Origin: Kangiella sp.
GTDB lineage: Bacteria; Pseudomonadota; Gammaproteobacteria; Enterobacterales; Kangiellaceae
Reading direction: 5' to 3'
DNA length: 64,000 nt
NCBI RefSeq assembly: GCF_014762745.1
Contig: NZ_JABURJ010000104.1
Span: 33,135-97,134, forward strand
Part shown: in pieces, positions 1-9,999 of the stretch
How the letters are laid out: every line of letters starts with the position of its first letter
Numbering within the stretch: the first letter of the stretch is position 1
Program-made: the position numbers and the translations under genes
Notes under the pieces: model-generated
Database searches by the model: none
What the model saw: the letters and a program-made list of their open reading frames with translations, nothing else
What the model was told of the DNA's origin: nothing

Positions 1-84
1 GTTTGGGGAGGGATAGCCTGGGCTCTAGTAGCGGGTATTTTGGGATGGCTACTTGCTGCTATATATAACCGTTTGCTGGACTAA
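1..84 (+). CDS. C-terminal fragment of a small hydrophobic membrane protein (5'-truncated by window edge)
   Basis: Open frame from base 1, ...VWGGIAWALVAGILGWLLAAIYNRLLD*, ending TAA at 82-84. Confidence 0.4.
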   Translation, partial: VWGGIAWALVAGILGWLLAAIYNRLLD

Positions 85-105
85 GACTAGCAGCAAGACT
101 CTGTT

Positions 106-1218
106 ATGACTTGCATATTGGTTCTTAATCCCGGCAGTTCCAGCATAAAGTGGACGGTCTTTTGTAGCTTCACCAAGGATCTCAATGAAGATCCTATTGC
201 GATTGATCATGGACAGATTGCCTTGACAATTGTTGGGAGCGATGTGTTTCAGCATATTGTGTCAGCAACAGCAGCTTATAAGATTTTCGCTGTGATTGTC
301 AGGGTAGTGCACGGCGGTTCGGAATTTTCACACCCGATAGAAGTCAGTCAAGACATATTCCATAAAATCAAGGCGCTCGATTTATTGGCGCCATTACACA
401 ACAGGGTCGCGATGGAGCTTATCGAAAGTTGGCAGCAGTATGATAAGTCCGTTCGTGTCTTTGCTGTATTTGATACCCAGTTTTTTAACAACCTACCGGC
501 AGTGGCACAAATCTATGGCCTGCCTTTGGATTTGATTGAACGGCATAAGTTACGCCGCTATGGTTTTCACGGCTTTGCCCACCAAGATATGATACGTCAG
601 TGGTGTATAGAAAATTCTCATCGTCAGCAATTTTCACTTGTTACTGCACAGCTAGGTAGCGGCTGTTCCATGACGGCGATTCGCAACGGCAAACCTGTGG
701 ATACCAGCATGGGTTTTACCCCTAATGACGGGCTACTGATGCGAACACGCAGCGGTGAAATTGATTCCGGTTTACTGATTTGGTTACAGCAACAGGAAGG
801 TTGGTCCCCCAACGAAATCGATCATCTGCTTAATCAGGAAGCCGGTTGGCAAGGATTGTCAGGAGGTATAGATAATATGGCTGAACTATTTGCTAGTGAT
901 CATCCACAGTGTCGTCTGGCATTTAACCTTTTTCGATACCGTTTCCAGAAAACATTGGGGGCTTACTTTGCGATTTTAGGTGGCCTGGACGGCATTGTGC
1001 TCAGCGGGGGAGTTGCTGAGCACAGCCTAGCCATTTGCCGAGAGTTATTATCGGGGTTATCACATTTGGGCATCGAGTTATGCTCACAATCGGCCAGCGG
1101 TGACCTGCCTATATTACTCTCCTCTGAGACATCAAAAGTACAGTGCCTAGTAGTCGCTGCCGATGAAGCCAGTACAATGCTACACGCGGTACAACAACAA
1201 TTCGCAGACGATTTTTAG
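106..1218 (+). CDS. ackA: Acetate kinase
   Basis: 370 aa; N-term LVLNPGSSSIKWTVF, RYGFHGFAH, TSMGFTPNDGLLMRTRSGEID, FTGGVAEHS-like LSGGVAEHS acetokinase motifs. Confidence 0.93.
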   Translation: MTCILVLNPGSSSIKWTVFCSFTKDLNEDPIAIDHGQIALTIVGSDVFQHIVSATAAYKIFAVIVRVVHGGSEFSHPIEVSQDIFHKIKALDLLAPLHNRVAMELIESWQQYDKSVRVFAVFDTQFFNNLPAVAQIYGLPLDLIERHKLRRYGFHGFAHQDMIRQWCIENSHRQQFSLVTAQLGSGCSMTAIRNGKPVDTSMGFTPNDGLLMRTRSGEIDSGLLIWLQQQEGWSPNEIDHLLNQEAGWQGLSGGIDNMAELFASDHPQCRLAFNLFRYRFQKTLGAYFAILGGLDGIVLSGGVAEHSLAICRELLSGLSHLGIELCSQSASGDLPILLSSETSKVQCLVVAADEASTMLHAVQQQFADDF

Positions 1219-1248
1219 CTGCTTTCAGTAGCCGACTAAGGATGTAAT

Positions 1249-3615
1249 ATGTATACAATTGACCCACAAAATCACCATCGCATCGAACAGCGTGCAAGAC
1301 TTTATCGCGAAACCTATTCGGCTTTTGCCCACTGGGCAGATGGATACGGGGTTATACAACACAGCGATGAAACACAAGTTCGCATATTTGATCTGTGCCA
1401 GCAACTGGTGTGTGAAGGGCGCTTCCAACAAATTGAAGATGTGCTGGATATTTTGTCAGCTGCTGACCGTTTGACAAGTGCGGCGATGTGGTTGGTGGTG
1501 CATATGACTTACAGCACCAAGGTGGATTTTTCCGGCAGTGCACTCGACGCTGAAGACTTTAAATCCAACCCCCAAGGGCATACCGGCGGCTCCCTGAATA
1601 TGGTGCCCGCCTATGTGGCTTACATGGTCGCTAACCGTCTGGCCGGAATCACACGAAGTTGGTTGATGGGGCAGGGCCACTGTGTGGCGGCCATCGACGC
1701 GGTCAATGTGTTACTGCAGAACCTCTATCCGGAACAGGGGGAGCGCTACCCCCTAAGTGATGAAGGTCTGTCGCAATTGGCCAAGGATTTTTACAGCTAC
1801 GCGATTACGGATGATGGTTGCCCCGGTGTCCCATTAGGCAGTCATGTCAATCCACACACGGCGGGCGGTTTGATTGAAGGTGGCTACCTGGGTTTTGCCG
1901 AGCTGCAATACGTGCATATGCCTCTGCCCGGTGAACGCCTGGTGGCATTCCTGAGTGACGGTGCTTTTGAAGAACAGCGCGGTAGTGACTGGGCCAGCCG
2001 TTGGTGGCGGGCCGAGGACTGTGGTCTGGTAACACCGGTGATGATCGCCAATGGCCGGCGTATTGATCAGCGCTCCACCATGTATCAGCAGGGCGGCCTG
2101 ACCTGGTTTTATGAGCATTTGGAGCAGAACGACTTTCATCCGATCGCCATCGACGGGCGCGATCCAGCTGCGTTTATCTGGGGAATATTTGAATCTGAAG
2201 CACGCTTGCAAGCCTGCAGTGCACATATTCGTGCAGGAAAAATGTGTTATCCGGTGAAACTGCCGTACCTGATTGCCGAAACGGAAAAAGGCTACGGTTT
2301 TTACGGTGCTGGCACCAATGCAGCCCACGGCACGCCTTTGCCCGGCAACCCTCGTAGCGATGCCGGGGCTCGGCAGCTATTCAATGAACACGCTGCCAGG
2401 CTCTTTCTGCCGCCTACTGAGCTGACCAGTGCAATCGAAAAAATAACACAACATAAGGCGGATAACCGGGTACCGGAAAAATACCATGCGCTCGGTCAGC
2501 GTGATGTCGTTTTAAAACTACCAACTGCTTCACCACAGTGCGAAAAGGGGCAAGCATTGTCACCCATGGCAGCCGTAGATAAGCGCTTGTGTGAGTGGCA
2601 TCTCGCCAATCCGGGCGTGCGCGTACGTATCGGCAACCCTGATGAGCTACGCAGTAACCGCATGGGCCAAACGCTGGACCTTCTCAAACACCGGGTGTTA
2701 AACCCGGAAGATGGTGTGGCCGAATCGATACATGGTTCTGTCATTACCGCACTTAATGAGGAGGCCGTAGTAAGCGCGGCACTGGCCAATAAAGGTGGCA
2801 TGAATCTGGTGGTCAGTTATGAAGCCTTTGCCATGAAAATGATTGGCGCACTACGTCAGGAAATAATTTTTGCACGGCACCAAAAAGAACTCAATCGACC
2901 TGCACGATGGCTATCGCTTCCGGTTATTGCTACTTCACATTTGTGGGAGAATGGCAAAAATGAGCAATCCCATCAGGATTCATCGTTTGGTGAAGTGTTG
3001 TTAGGTGAAATGAGCGATATGACGCGCGTTGTTTATCCCGCAGATGCTAGCACTGCTGTTGCCTGCCTTGATGCATGCTATCAGAGCCAAGGCCAAATTT
3101 GGGCGATGACCATTCCCAAACAGGAAATCACGACAACTTTCAGCTCTGAACAGGCTCAACAATTGGTCGAAGAGGGCGCTCTGACAGTGGAAGAGGATGA
3201 CACCGTCGTTGTGGAACTGGTGGCGGTTGGAGCCTACCAGTTACGCGTGTGCCATGAAGTCCGTCAGGCATTGCGAGATAATGGCATTGGCAGCCGTATC
3301 ACATACCTGCTTGAACCTGGCCGTTTTAGGATTCCACGCGACGAGCATGAAAAGGCCATTGTCAGCAGGCTTGTAGAGAAGTCACAATTTTTTGATAACT
3401 CAGTTCGCTTGCGTGTATTTGTATCCCATATGCGGCCTGAGGTTCTTTTAGGTGTTTGTCGACCTCTAGATCTGGGTAGTGACCGTTGTTTGGCATTTGG
3501 GTATCGCAACCGCGGTGGCACATTGGATACGCAGGGCTTGCTGGAAGCGAATCAGTGTAGTGACAAATTCATCGTAGCAGAAGTTCTACAAAGAATAAGT
3601 TCGGGAGGAGAGTGA
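1249..3615 (+). CDS. Divergent phosphoketolase-like thiamine-diphosphate enzyme
   Basis: 788 aa; GHTGGSLNMVPAYVAY, GGLIEGGYLGFAELQ, LSDGAFEEQRGSDW...MIANGRRI (TPP region); adjacent to ackA. Confidence 0.75.
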   Translation: MYTIDPQNHHRIEQRARLYRETYSAFAHWADGYGVIQHSDETQVRIFDLCQQLVCEGRFQQIEDVLDILSAADRLTSAAMWLVVHMTYSTKVDFSGSALDAEDFKSNPQGHTGGSLNMVPAYVAYMVANRLAGITRSWLMGQGHCVAAIDAVNVLLQNLYPEQGERYPLSDEGLSQLAKDFYSYAITDDGCPGVPLGSHVNPHTAGGLIEGGYLGFAELQYVHMPLPGERLVAFLSDGAFEEQRGSDWASRWWRAEDCGLVTPVMIANGRRIDQRSTMYQQGGLTWFYEHLEQNDFHPIAIDGRDPAAFIWGIFESEARLQACSAHIRAGKMCYPVKLPYLIAETEKGYGFYGAGTNAAHGTPLPGNPRSDAGARQLFNEHAARLFLPPTELTSAIEKITQHKADNRVPEKYHALGQRDVVLKLPTASPQCEKGQALSPMAAVDKRLCEWHLANPGVRVRIGNPDELRSNRMGQTLDLLKHRVLNPEDGVAESIHGSVITALNEEAVVSAALANKGGMNLVVSYEAFAMKMIGALRQEIIFARHQKELNRPARWLSLPVIATSHLWENGKNEQSHQDSSFGEVLLGEMSDMTRVVYPADASTAVACLDACYQSQGQIWAMTIPKQEITTTFSSEQAQQLVEEGALTVEEDDTVVVELVAVGAYQLRVCHEVRQALRDNGIGSRITYLLEPGRFRIPRDEHEKAIVSRLVEKSQFFDNSVRLRVFVSHMRPEVLLGVCRPLDLGSDRCLAFGYRNRGGTLDTQGLLEANQCSDKFIVAEVLQRISSGGE

Positions 3616-4962
3616 ATGAAGCAAGACACAGATCGCACGACTCACTATGATAAGGGTAGCTTAACGCTCTCCGGTACCGTGATGCTGGGGACAGGAGTCA
3701 TGATAGGCGCAGGCATTTTTGCACTGACCGGGCAAATGGCGGAAATGGCGGGCGTACTGTTCCCGCTGGCATTTGTGGCAGCAGCGATGGTCGTTTCTTT
3801 CAGTGCCTACTCTTACGTCAAAATTTCCAATGCCTATCCCTCAGCCGGAGGGATAGGAATGTATTTACATAAGGCCTATGGCGACAGCTTGCCGACAGCG
3901 TTCAATGCCCTGTTGATGTACTTCTCCATGGTGATCGCGCAGAGTTTCCTGGCGCGCACGTTTGGCTCCTATACCATGCAATTATTCGGCGGTGATGAAT
4001 CCGGACAAATGGTGGCGATGCTGGGTGTGGGGCTGATTATTTTTGCGTTTATCGTCAATCTGTTAAGTAACCGCTTTATTCAAAAGGTAGCTGGGTTTAT
4101 CGGAGTGTTAAAGATTGGCGGAATTTTGGTGTTCGGCATTATCGGTGTGTGGGTGGCTGATAGCCTAGCGCTAGATTTCGGTCACATGGGTAACGTTGAA
4201 GTCTCCGGAAATTTTCTTGGTGCTACCGCTCTCGGGATTTTGGCTTTTAAAGGTTTTACCACCATTACCAACAGTGGATCTGAGGTAATCGATCCTAAGC
4301 GAAATGTTGGAAGAGCTATCGTTATCTCTATTGTTGCGTGTGTAGTCATCTACACCCTGGTTGGCTTTTCAGTAGCCAGTAACCTATCCCTGAGTGAAAT
4401 CATAGATACTCGCGATTACTCCCTGGCAGCGGCTGCGCGACCAGCGCTTGGAGAATACGGAGTATGGTTTACAGTCGCAATTGCCATGACGGCAACTGCG
4501 GGCGGCATTCTTGCCAGTATTTTTGCGGTGTCCCGGATGCTGGCTATGTTGACCGAAATGAAACTGGTTCCCCACAGACATTTCGGCATGCCGGGAAGTA
4601 TCCAAAAACATACACTTGCCTATACCGTGGTACTCGGTATTTTTCTTACGGCCTTTTTTGACCTGTCGCGGATAGCCGCCCTGGGTATTGTTTTTTATCT
4701 GGTCATGGACATTGCCATTCATTGGGGCGTGATTCGTTATTTGGCGGATGAAATTAAAGCAATGCGCTGGGTACCGATTGTAGCCATTATTTTCGATTTG
4801 CTGACACTGTTCGGTTTTGTTTGGGTGAAACTGAACGCTGACCCGTGGGTTATCGGTGTTGCTCTTATCACGATGTTACTGATCGCAGCGGGCGAGAGGT
4901 GGTTCTTGCATTCGAATAGACGGCAACGACTACTACACGAAGACGGTAAGCACCAGCATTGA
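3616..4962 (+). CDS. APC-family amino acid permease
   Basis: 448 aa, about 12 TM segments; GTVMLGTGVMIGAGIFALTGQ N-terminal motif. Confidence 0.85.
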   Translation: MKQDTDRTTHYDKGSLTLSGTVMLGTGVMIGAGIFALTGQMAEMAGVLFPLAFVAAAMVVSFSAYSYVKISNAYPSAGGIGMYLHKAYGDSLPTAFNALLMYFSMVIAQSFLARTFGSYTMQLFGGDESGQMVAMLGVGLIIFAFIVNLLSNRFIQKVAGFIGVLKIGGILVFGIIGVWVADSLALDFGHMGNVEVSGNFLGATALGILAFKGFTTITNSGSEVIDPKRNVGRAIVISIVACVVIYTLVGFSVASNLSLSEIIDTRDYSLAAAARPALGEYGVWFTVAIAMTATAGGILASIFAVSRMLAMLTEMKLVPHRHFGMPGSIQKHTLAYTVVLGIFLTAFFDLSRIAALGIVFYLVMDIAIHWGVIRYLADEIKAMRWVPIVAIIFDLLTLFGFVWVKLNADPWVIGVALITMLLIAAGERWFLHSNRRQRLLHEDGKHQH

Positions 4963-5006
4963 TGCCTACTGTTCAAAGTTAAAAATCACTTTGTTAACTT
5001 GGGAAA

Positions 5007-5611
5007 ATGTATATGAACGATATTAATGAACCCAACGAAACCCGGCGCCGGTTTTTGATAGGCGCTACCTCTTTTGTGGCCGGTGCCGGCCTCGTGGGTG
5101 TCGCCACCCCGTTTGTGCAATCGTGGAATCCAAGCGTCAAGGCGCGGGCGGTGGGTGCCCCAGTAAGAGTGGATGTCAGCAAGATCGAGCCGGGCACCAT
5201 GATTACTGCTGAATGCAGGGCAAGCCGGTATGGGTGCTGAGGCGCACTCCTCAAAACCTTCAGAATCTTGATAAGCCCGATCATCGTGACGAATTGCGAG
5301 ATCCGGACTCGGATGTTAATCAACAGCCGGAGTATGCCAGTAATTCGTATCGCAGTATCAGAGATGACATATTTGTGGCGGTGGGGATTTGTACGCACCT
5401 GGGGTGTGTGCCGAACTATGAGCCTGAAGGGATGAAAGGTGTAGAACATGCCTTGTTTTTTTGTCCCTGTCACGGTTCGAAATTTGATTTGGCTGGAAGG
5501 GTATTCAAAGGCGTACCCGCACCGACTAATTTGACTATTCCACCGCATCAGTACCTCGATAACAATATCCTGGAAATTGGCGCCGATGCTTCACAAGCTA
5601 GTATAGATTGA
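5007..5611 (+). pseudogene. petA: Rieske iron-sulfur subunit of ubiquinol-cytochrome c reductase, frameshifted
   Basis: Two overlapping frames: RRRFLIGATSFVAGAGLVGVATPFVQSW...EPGTMITAE / QGKPVWVLRRTPQNL...CTHLGCVPNY...FFCPCHGSKFDLAGRVFKG; adding one G (gaatg[g]cagggcaag = EWQGKPVWV) restores one frame; no cytochrome b/c1 genes follow. Confidence 0.88.
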
Positions 5612-5761
5612 TGCAGATATGGTCGTTGAGTGTTTATATTCTCCAATAGCTAAAGAGAAAGAGGAGCAAAGCTTTTCTAACAACAGCGTAAGTGGCAGGA
5701 AATAGAAACACAGCATCAATAATAACAGAGCCTACCAGGTACAGTTAAAACTTTTGGGAAT

Positions 5762-5785
5762 CATATTGCCAAATTTGGCAATATG
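5762..5785. repeat. Perfect 24-bp palindrome CATATTGCCAAATTTGGCAATATG
   Basis: Sequence equals its own reverse complement. Confidence 0.9.
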
Positions 5786-6045
5786 TTAAAGTACTTGTTA
5801 ATCTCATTATATGGATTGGTCATGGATCTTTCATTGACATTGATCCTGTAATCATATTTCCGCAAATTATTTTCATTTACTTTACAACAACTTGGAAAGA
5901 GGGAATAAATATGTTGCCAAAGTATTGGTATTAAATATCGGGATTTGGAATTGCGTCAGTTTATTTTTGTTACTTGTGCAAGCTAAGTTGGTACAGCTCA
6001 TTGATGATCCAGCGTTAGTTCTGTTTTACAGAGGAGTATATTGAA

Positions 6046-7170
6046 ATGCATAGCATCATCGACACGAATCCTTCCGTTTGTGGATGTCTGGAAGGCCTGG
6101 ATATCGGGAGCGAGTCCTTTTGTGTCTTTAATGAGGGAGACGCACTCTATGCATCGATGCTGGATTCTATTGCGAAGGCGGAAAACAGCATACTGTTGGA
6201 AAGCTATATTTTTGCCGACGACAGCTTGGGACAACAGTTTTGTCGAGCATTGATTGAACGGGCGCTGGCTGGCGTTAAAGTGAAAGTTCATATCGATGCC
6301 GCGGGTTCCCTGTTCTGGTTCTCGCGCAAGATGCAAAATCACATGCGCGATAATGGTGTGGAACTGCGCTGGTTCCACCGTTGGAGCTGGCGCAGACCAT
6401 GGCGCTATAACCACCGCAATCATCGTAAATTGCTGATAGTTGATAACCGTATCGCCTATCTCGGCGGTTTCAATATTCACAAGGAAAATTCCTGCAAACA
6501 CTATGGTGAGGCCCGTTGGCGTGATACCCATGTGAGCTTTGATGGTTCGCTTGTCAGCGTGGCGGCGCAGTTGTTTGATGCATTTTGGCACGGGAAGCTG
6601 CGTTCGCAGCCTCTACAAAAGGCCGAAGGTAGCAAACTTCTGCACAATCAAACGCTAAGCTGTCGCCACCGTCTGCGCTGTGTGTATGGGGAAGCCTTTA
6701 GCAAGGCTAAAAAGTATATTTACCTGACGACACCCTATTTTGTTCCCGACAATCATACGCTCAGGCAATTATGCAAGGCGGCAGAGCGGGGTGTGGATGT
6801 CCGGCTATTGGTCCCCGGCAAAACCGATGTACGCATAGCGCGCTGGGCCGCTCGACATATTTATGCATCGCTACTTGAATCTGGTGTAAAGATATACGAA
6901 TACCTGCCCCGGGTACTGCACGCAAAGACCGTGGTGACCGACGATCATTGGTCGATGGTGGGTACGTCCAATCTGGACTATCGAAGTTTATTCACAAACT
7001 ACGAACTGAACCTTGCAACCATCGACCAACAACTGGCGAGAAAGCTCAAGCAGCAGTTCATTGAGGATTTATCATTGTCGGAATGTATATCACTTAACGA
7101 CTGGAAAAAGCGTGATGGTGTAACGAGGTGGCAGGGACGTGTGGCTATGATACTTAAACGTTGGTTGTGA
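6046..7170 (+). CDS. Phospholipase D-family cardiolipin synthase
   Basis: Two HKD motifs: NHRKLLIVDNRIAYLGGFN and HAKTVVTDDHWSMVGTSNLDYRS. Confidence 0.9.
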   Translation: MHSIIDTNPSVCGCLEGLDIGSESFCVFNEGDALYASMLDSIAKAENSILLESYIFADDSLGQQFCRALIERALAGVKVKVHIDAAGSLFWFSRKMQNHMRDNGVELRWFHRWSWRRPWRYNHRNHRKLLIVDNRIAYLGGFNIHKENSCKHYGEARWRDTHVSFDGSLVSVAAQLFDAFWHGKLRSQPLQKAEGSKLLHNQTLSCRHRLRCVYGEAFSKAKKYIYLTTPYFVPDNHTLRQLCKAAERGVDVRLLVPGKTDVRIARWAARHIYASLLESGVKIYEYLPRVLHAKTVVTDDHWSMVGTSNLDYRSLFTNYELNLATIDQQLARKLKQQFIEDLSLSECISLNDWKKRDGVTRWQGRVAMILKRWL

Positions 7171-7203
7171 AATTCTTGTATTTAATAAAGAAGCTGGTGA
7201 AGT

Positions 7204-7958
7204 TTGTCTGTTGCTGCCAACGTCTTGGCTGACGGCTTGTTGATGCCAAAATCAACCGACGTAAAGAAAATTTTGAATTGCCGATGTATGTCTGCCATGG
7301 TTGCTATTAGCTCCATGTCAACTGAAACTCAGCTCCTACGATGGACTTTTGCGCGGTGCAACGTCTCAACTGTTTATAACCCATCAAGGCATCACCACAA
7401 GGCTTTTTGTAGATAATCAATCCGTCACCGACAGGCGAAGGCTGGGGTTTCATGAGGTGATAACGTCAGGGATGTCGGCAACAGGTGGCACGCAGCACAA
7501 TGGTGATGTCCTATTCAGACTCATTAACGTAACATCACAGAATACTTTTCAAGTGGGTCGGATATTACCTGAAAATTTCCCACTGGATATCAACCGCAGA
7601 TTATCCTGTTCGACTAAAAGTGAGATTGATGATTACCTCTTAATTGATCCAAAATCCGCCATGCCCTATGGTATGGCGCCTTTACCTCCGCAAGTACAGG
7701 CGGTATTGAAGAGTTTGATTAAGCTGGGCTATCACAATTTCAAAAAAGCCGATGCCTTTACCCTCTGACGTCACTGAAAAACATCGCGAATGGGAGTCGT
7801 TTTTTAATCAAGACTCGGTTCGCCATAAGCTTGTTGTACGCTATTTGTATGAGCATCTGTTTTTGGGGCATTTGGCGATTTCTGATAAAAGTAGGAAGTC
7901 GTATTATTTTCGACTAATTCGTTCATCAACACCAATTGGTCTGACTGCCAACGAATAA
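7204..7958 (+). pseudogene. cti: Fatty acid cis/trans isomerase (Cti) remnant, multiple frameshifts
   Basis: Fragments in different frames: VCHGCY / APCQLKLSSYDGLLRGATSQ / EWESFFNQDSVRHKLVVRYLYEHLFLGHLAISDKSRKSYYFRLIRSSTPIG, in Cti order. Confidence 0.75.
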
Positions 7959-7964
7959 GGTAAA

Positions 7965-8195
7965 TTGATGTCTAACCTTCTTTTACCCGGTGTGGCGCTG
8001 GCTGTGCTGGTGGTTTTATTTCTACCGAGGGTACGCAATGCCTCTCTTTGGCGGGCTACGGTAACACCACTGGCGACAATAATCGGCAGTGGATTTTTGA
8101 TTTCCGGGCCGCTACTCAGCCATGTTGTGGCGGCGTGGGCTCCGGTTGCGATGCTGGGGATTCTCCTGGTGGCGTTTGCTATCCCGGTAGGTTGA
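7965..8195 (+). pseudogene. Truncated N-terminal fragment of a membrane permease
   Basis: 76 aa, 2-3 TM segments, MSNLLLPGVALAVLVVLFLPRVRNASLWRATVTPLATIIGSGFLISGPLL, then stop; next to other remnants. Confidence 0.45.
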
Positions 8196-8334
8196 TTTCG
8201 CAGATCTAAAGTGGCATTAAAGAGACATTTAATGGTGACTCGAACCTGAGTGTTCTCCACGGCCGGTAGACCGAGAGTTGCCTTGTGGGCATCGCGGGAG
8301 CGTTATCAGTGAGAGCAATGCCGGAAGTGATGAT

Positions 8335-8432
8335 TCTGGTGCGCTGTATAACAAACTGGAAGGAAAAATACTTCCTTTATTACGAGAACCACAAAGGATG
8401 GATCAAGGTGATGAAAGCAAGTATTGGGTAAA
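8335..8432 (+). pseudogene. C-terminal remnant of an alpha-glucan (glycogen/starch) phosphorylase
   Basis: Frame-switched reconstruction ALYNKLEGKILPL / YYENHKGWIKVMKASIGK resembles the family C-terminus. Confidence 0.5.
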
Positions 8433-8597
8433 ATGCTTCATTTTTTTATAGTCACCGTATAATGTGGAGGTACGCAAGTGATGCTTACATACGTTAGGGA
8501 AAATTAGTTCGAACAATAAATGTAACTTGTCATAACGCCACCTCGTGGGCAAATGGTGATCCTGTCACGCAATTAAACTGTCCTAATTCATATTGAT

Positions 8598-9482
8598 TCA
8601 TTTCGCTGCTCTGGTTGACGAATTCACCAGGAGCATGGCAGCTATAACCAGAAAGACTCCCAGCCACTGCATTGAGGAAAGCGATTCAGAAAAATAGGTG
8701 TAACCTAAATACAGCCCGAATACAGGCGTTAGAAAGCTGTAGACATTGAGCTTGTATAGTGGCGCAGTATCCATCAACCAGAACCACAGAATAAAAGGAA
8801 GAGCAGTGCCAGGCAATGCCAGCGCCAGTAAGATCCACACATAATCCCAATTCCAACTCATGGGCGGCAAGGATGTGTTATAAAAAGCCAATAGCGACAG
8901 GGGAATAGCCCCCAGTAAGAGCTGGAATCCCATGGCATATAGCACATCGACACGATTAGCAGACTTCTTCAACAAGATATTGCTGATCGCTAGACCTGCA
9001 GCTGCAATAACAACATAGGCGATACCGCTCAATGACTGATCATCTGTGGCGAAAAGGCTTTCCGCACTGATGACCACGATTCCTGAAAAGCCGAGTAGGG
9101 TGCCCAGCAGTGCCCGCATCCCCATGCGTTCGTTCAGAATATGCCAGCCCAGAAGGCCGGCAATTAGAGGTTGTGTGTTGGTTAGTACGGTTGCCAGTCC
9201 GGGTGTGATTAGGCTGCCCGCATAGAACATGCCCCAGAACCCAATACTCGTTGCGGTTAGACCAATGCCAAGGATATAGAGGTAGACTTTAGTGGACCTT
9301 GGGAAAGGTCTACCTAGGATCCAAGCGATGACAATTAAAAAGATACCCGCAATCACTGCCCTAAACAATGCCGTCAACATAATCGGGGCATACGGTAAAC
9401 TCAGGGAGATAAGCGGGAAACATGTTGCCCATAACACCATGGTGAATACAGCGCCAATAGTAGCAAACACTTTAGGACGCAT
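8598..9482 (-). CDS. EamA/DMT-family transporter
   Basis: 294 aa, about 10 TM; TLLGFSGIVVISAES, PLIAGLLGWHILNERMG. Confidence 0.88.
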   Translation of the reverse strand: MRPKVFATIGAVFTMVLWATCFPLISLSLPYAPIMLTALFRAVIAGIFLIVIAWILGRPFPRSTKVYLYILGIGLTATSIGFWGMFYAGSLITPGLATVLTNTQPLIAGLLGWHILNERMGMRALLGTLLGFSGIVVISAESLFATDDQSLSGIAYVVIAAAGLAISNILLKKSANRVDVLYAMGFQLLLGAIPLSLLAFYNTSLPPMSWNWDYVWILLALALPGTALPFILWFWLMDTAPLYKLNVYSFLTPVFGLYLGYTYFSESLSSMQWLGVFLVIAAMLLVNSSTRAAK

Positions 9483-9555
9483 GGGTTAAGTCGCTATATC
9501 CACTGGCTAGCTGCCGAGTCTTTCAAATGACTTGTTACTCTTCTATTAACATGTT

Positions 9556-9687
9556 TCATTTGTCGAGTAATGAATCTGTTTGTTTAAGGGTCATTTTTAA
9601 CTGGACAATAGTTTCGTCAACTTCATCCATGTAATCAAATTTGTATTTGCTCATTTTTTCTTTGAGATGCGGGTAGTCATTTGCCAT
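9556..9687 (-). CDS. Small ORF, 43 aa, unknown
   Basis: MANDYPHLKEKMSKYKFDYMDEVDETIVQLKMTLKQTDSLLDK; overlaps the end of the readthrough frame of the preceding ORF. Confidence 0.25.
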   Translation of the reverse strand: MANDYPHLKEKMSKYKFDYMDEVDETIVQLKMTLKQTDSLLDK

Positions 9688-9736
9688 TAAGTTTCTCACA
9701 GGCAAGCAATTTTCCCTGCATCATTTCGATTTGTTC

Positions 9737-9949
9737 TTAAAGACTTTGTAAGCGCTCTTCTTCTTTGATGGTCGTTTCGAAGCGCGCCTGTTGTTCAGTA
9801 ACTGCGAGGTCATATTTCTCAATGTCCTTTATTGGGTCATGAGCAGAATGGGCGAAAGCCATTCCAGAAAACAGTAGCGAGCCGATCAGAGCAAGTGTGT
9901 GAAAGAATGATGATTGAGTCATTATTATAATCCTATTATAAACCAGCAA
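9737..9949 (-). CDS. Small exported protein with N-terminal signal peptide, probably truncated by a TAA at 9737-9739
   Basis: 70 aa, FFHTLALIGSLLFSGMAFAHSAHD signal; the same frame stays open after TAA as EQIEMMQGKLLACEKLNGK*. Confidence 0.45.
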   Translation of the reverse strand: MLVYNRIIIMTQSSFFHTLALIGSLLFSGMAFAHSAHDPIKDIEKYDLAVTEQQARFETTIKEEERLQSL

Positions 9950-9999
9950 CGATAGCGGTTGATAAAGTGGTTAATAAACGCGTTTAAAAAATATGAAAT

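Noticed and set aside
1834-2328. 164-aa minus-strand ORF inside the phosphoketolase-like gene
   Set aside because: Antisense shadow of a well-supported long CDS; no recognisable motifs.
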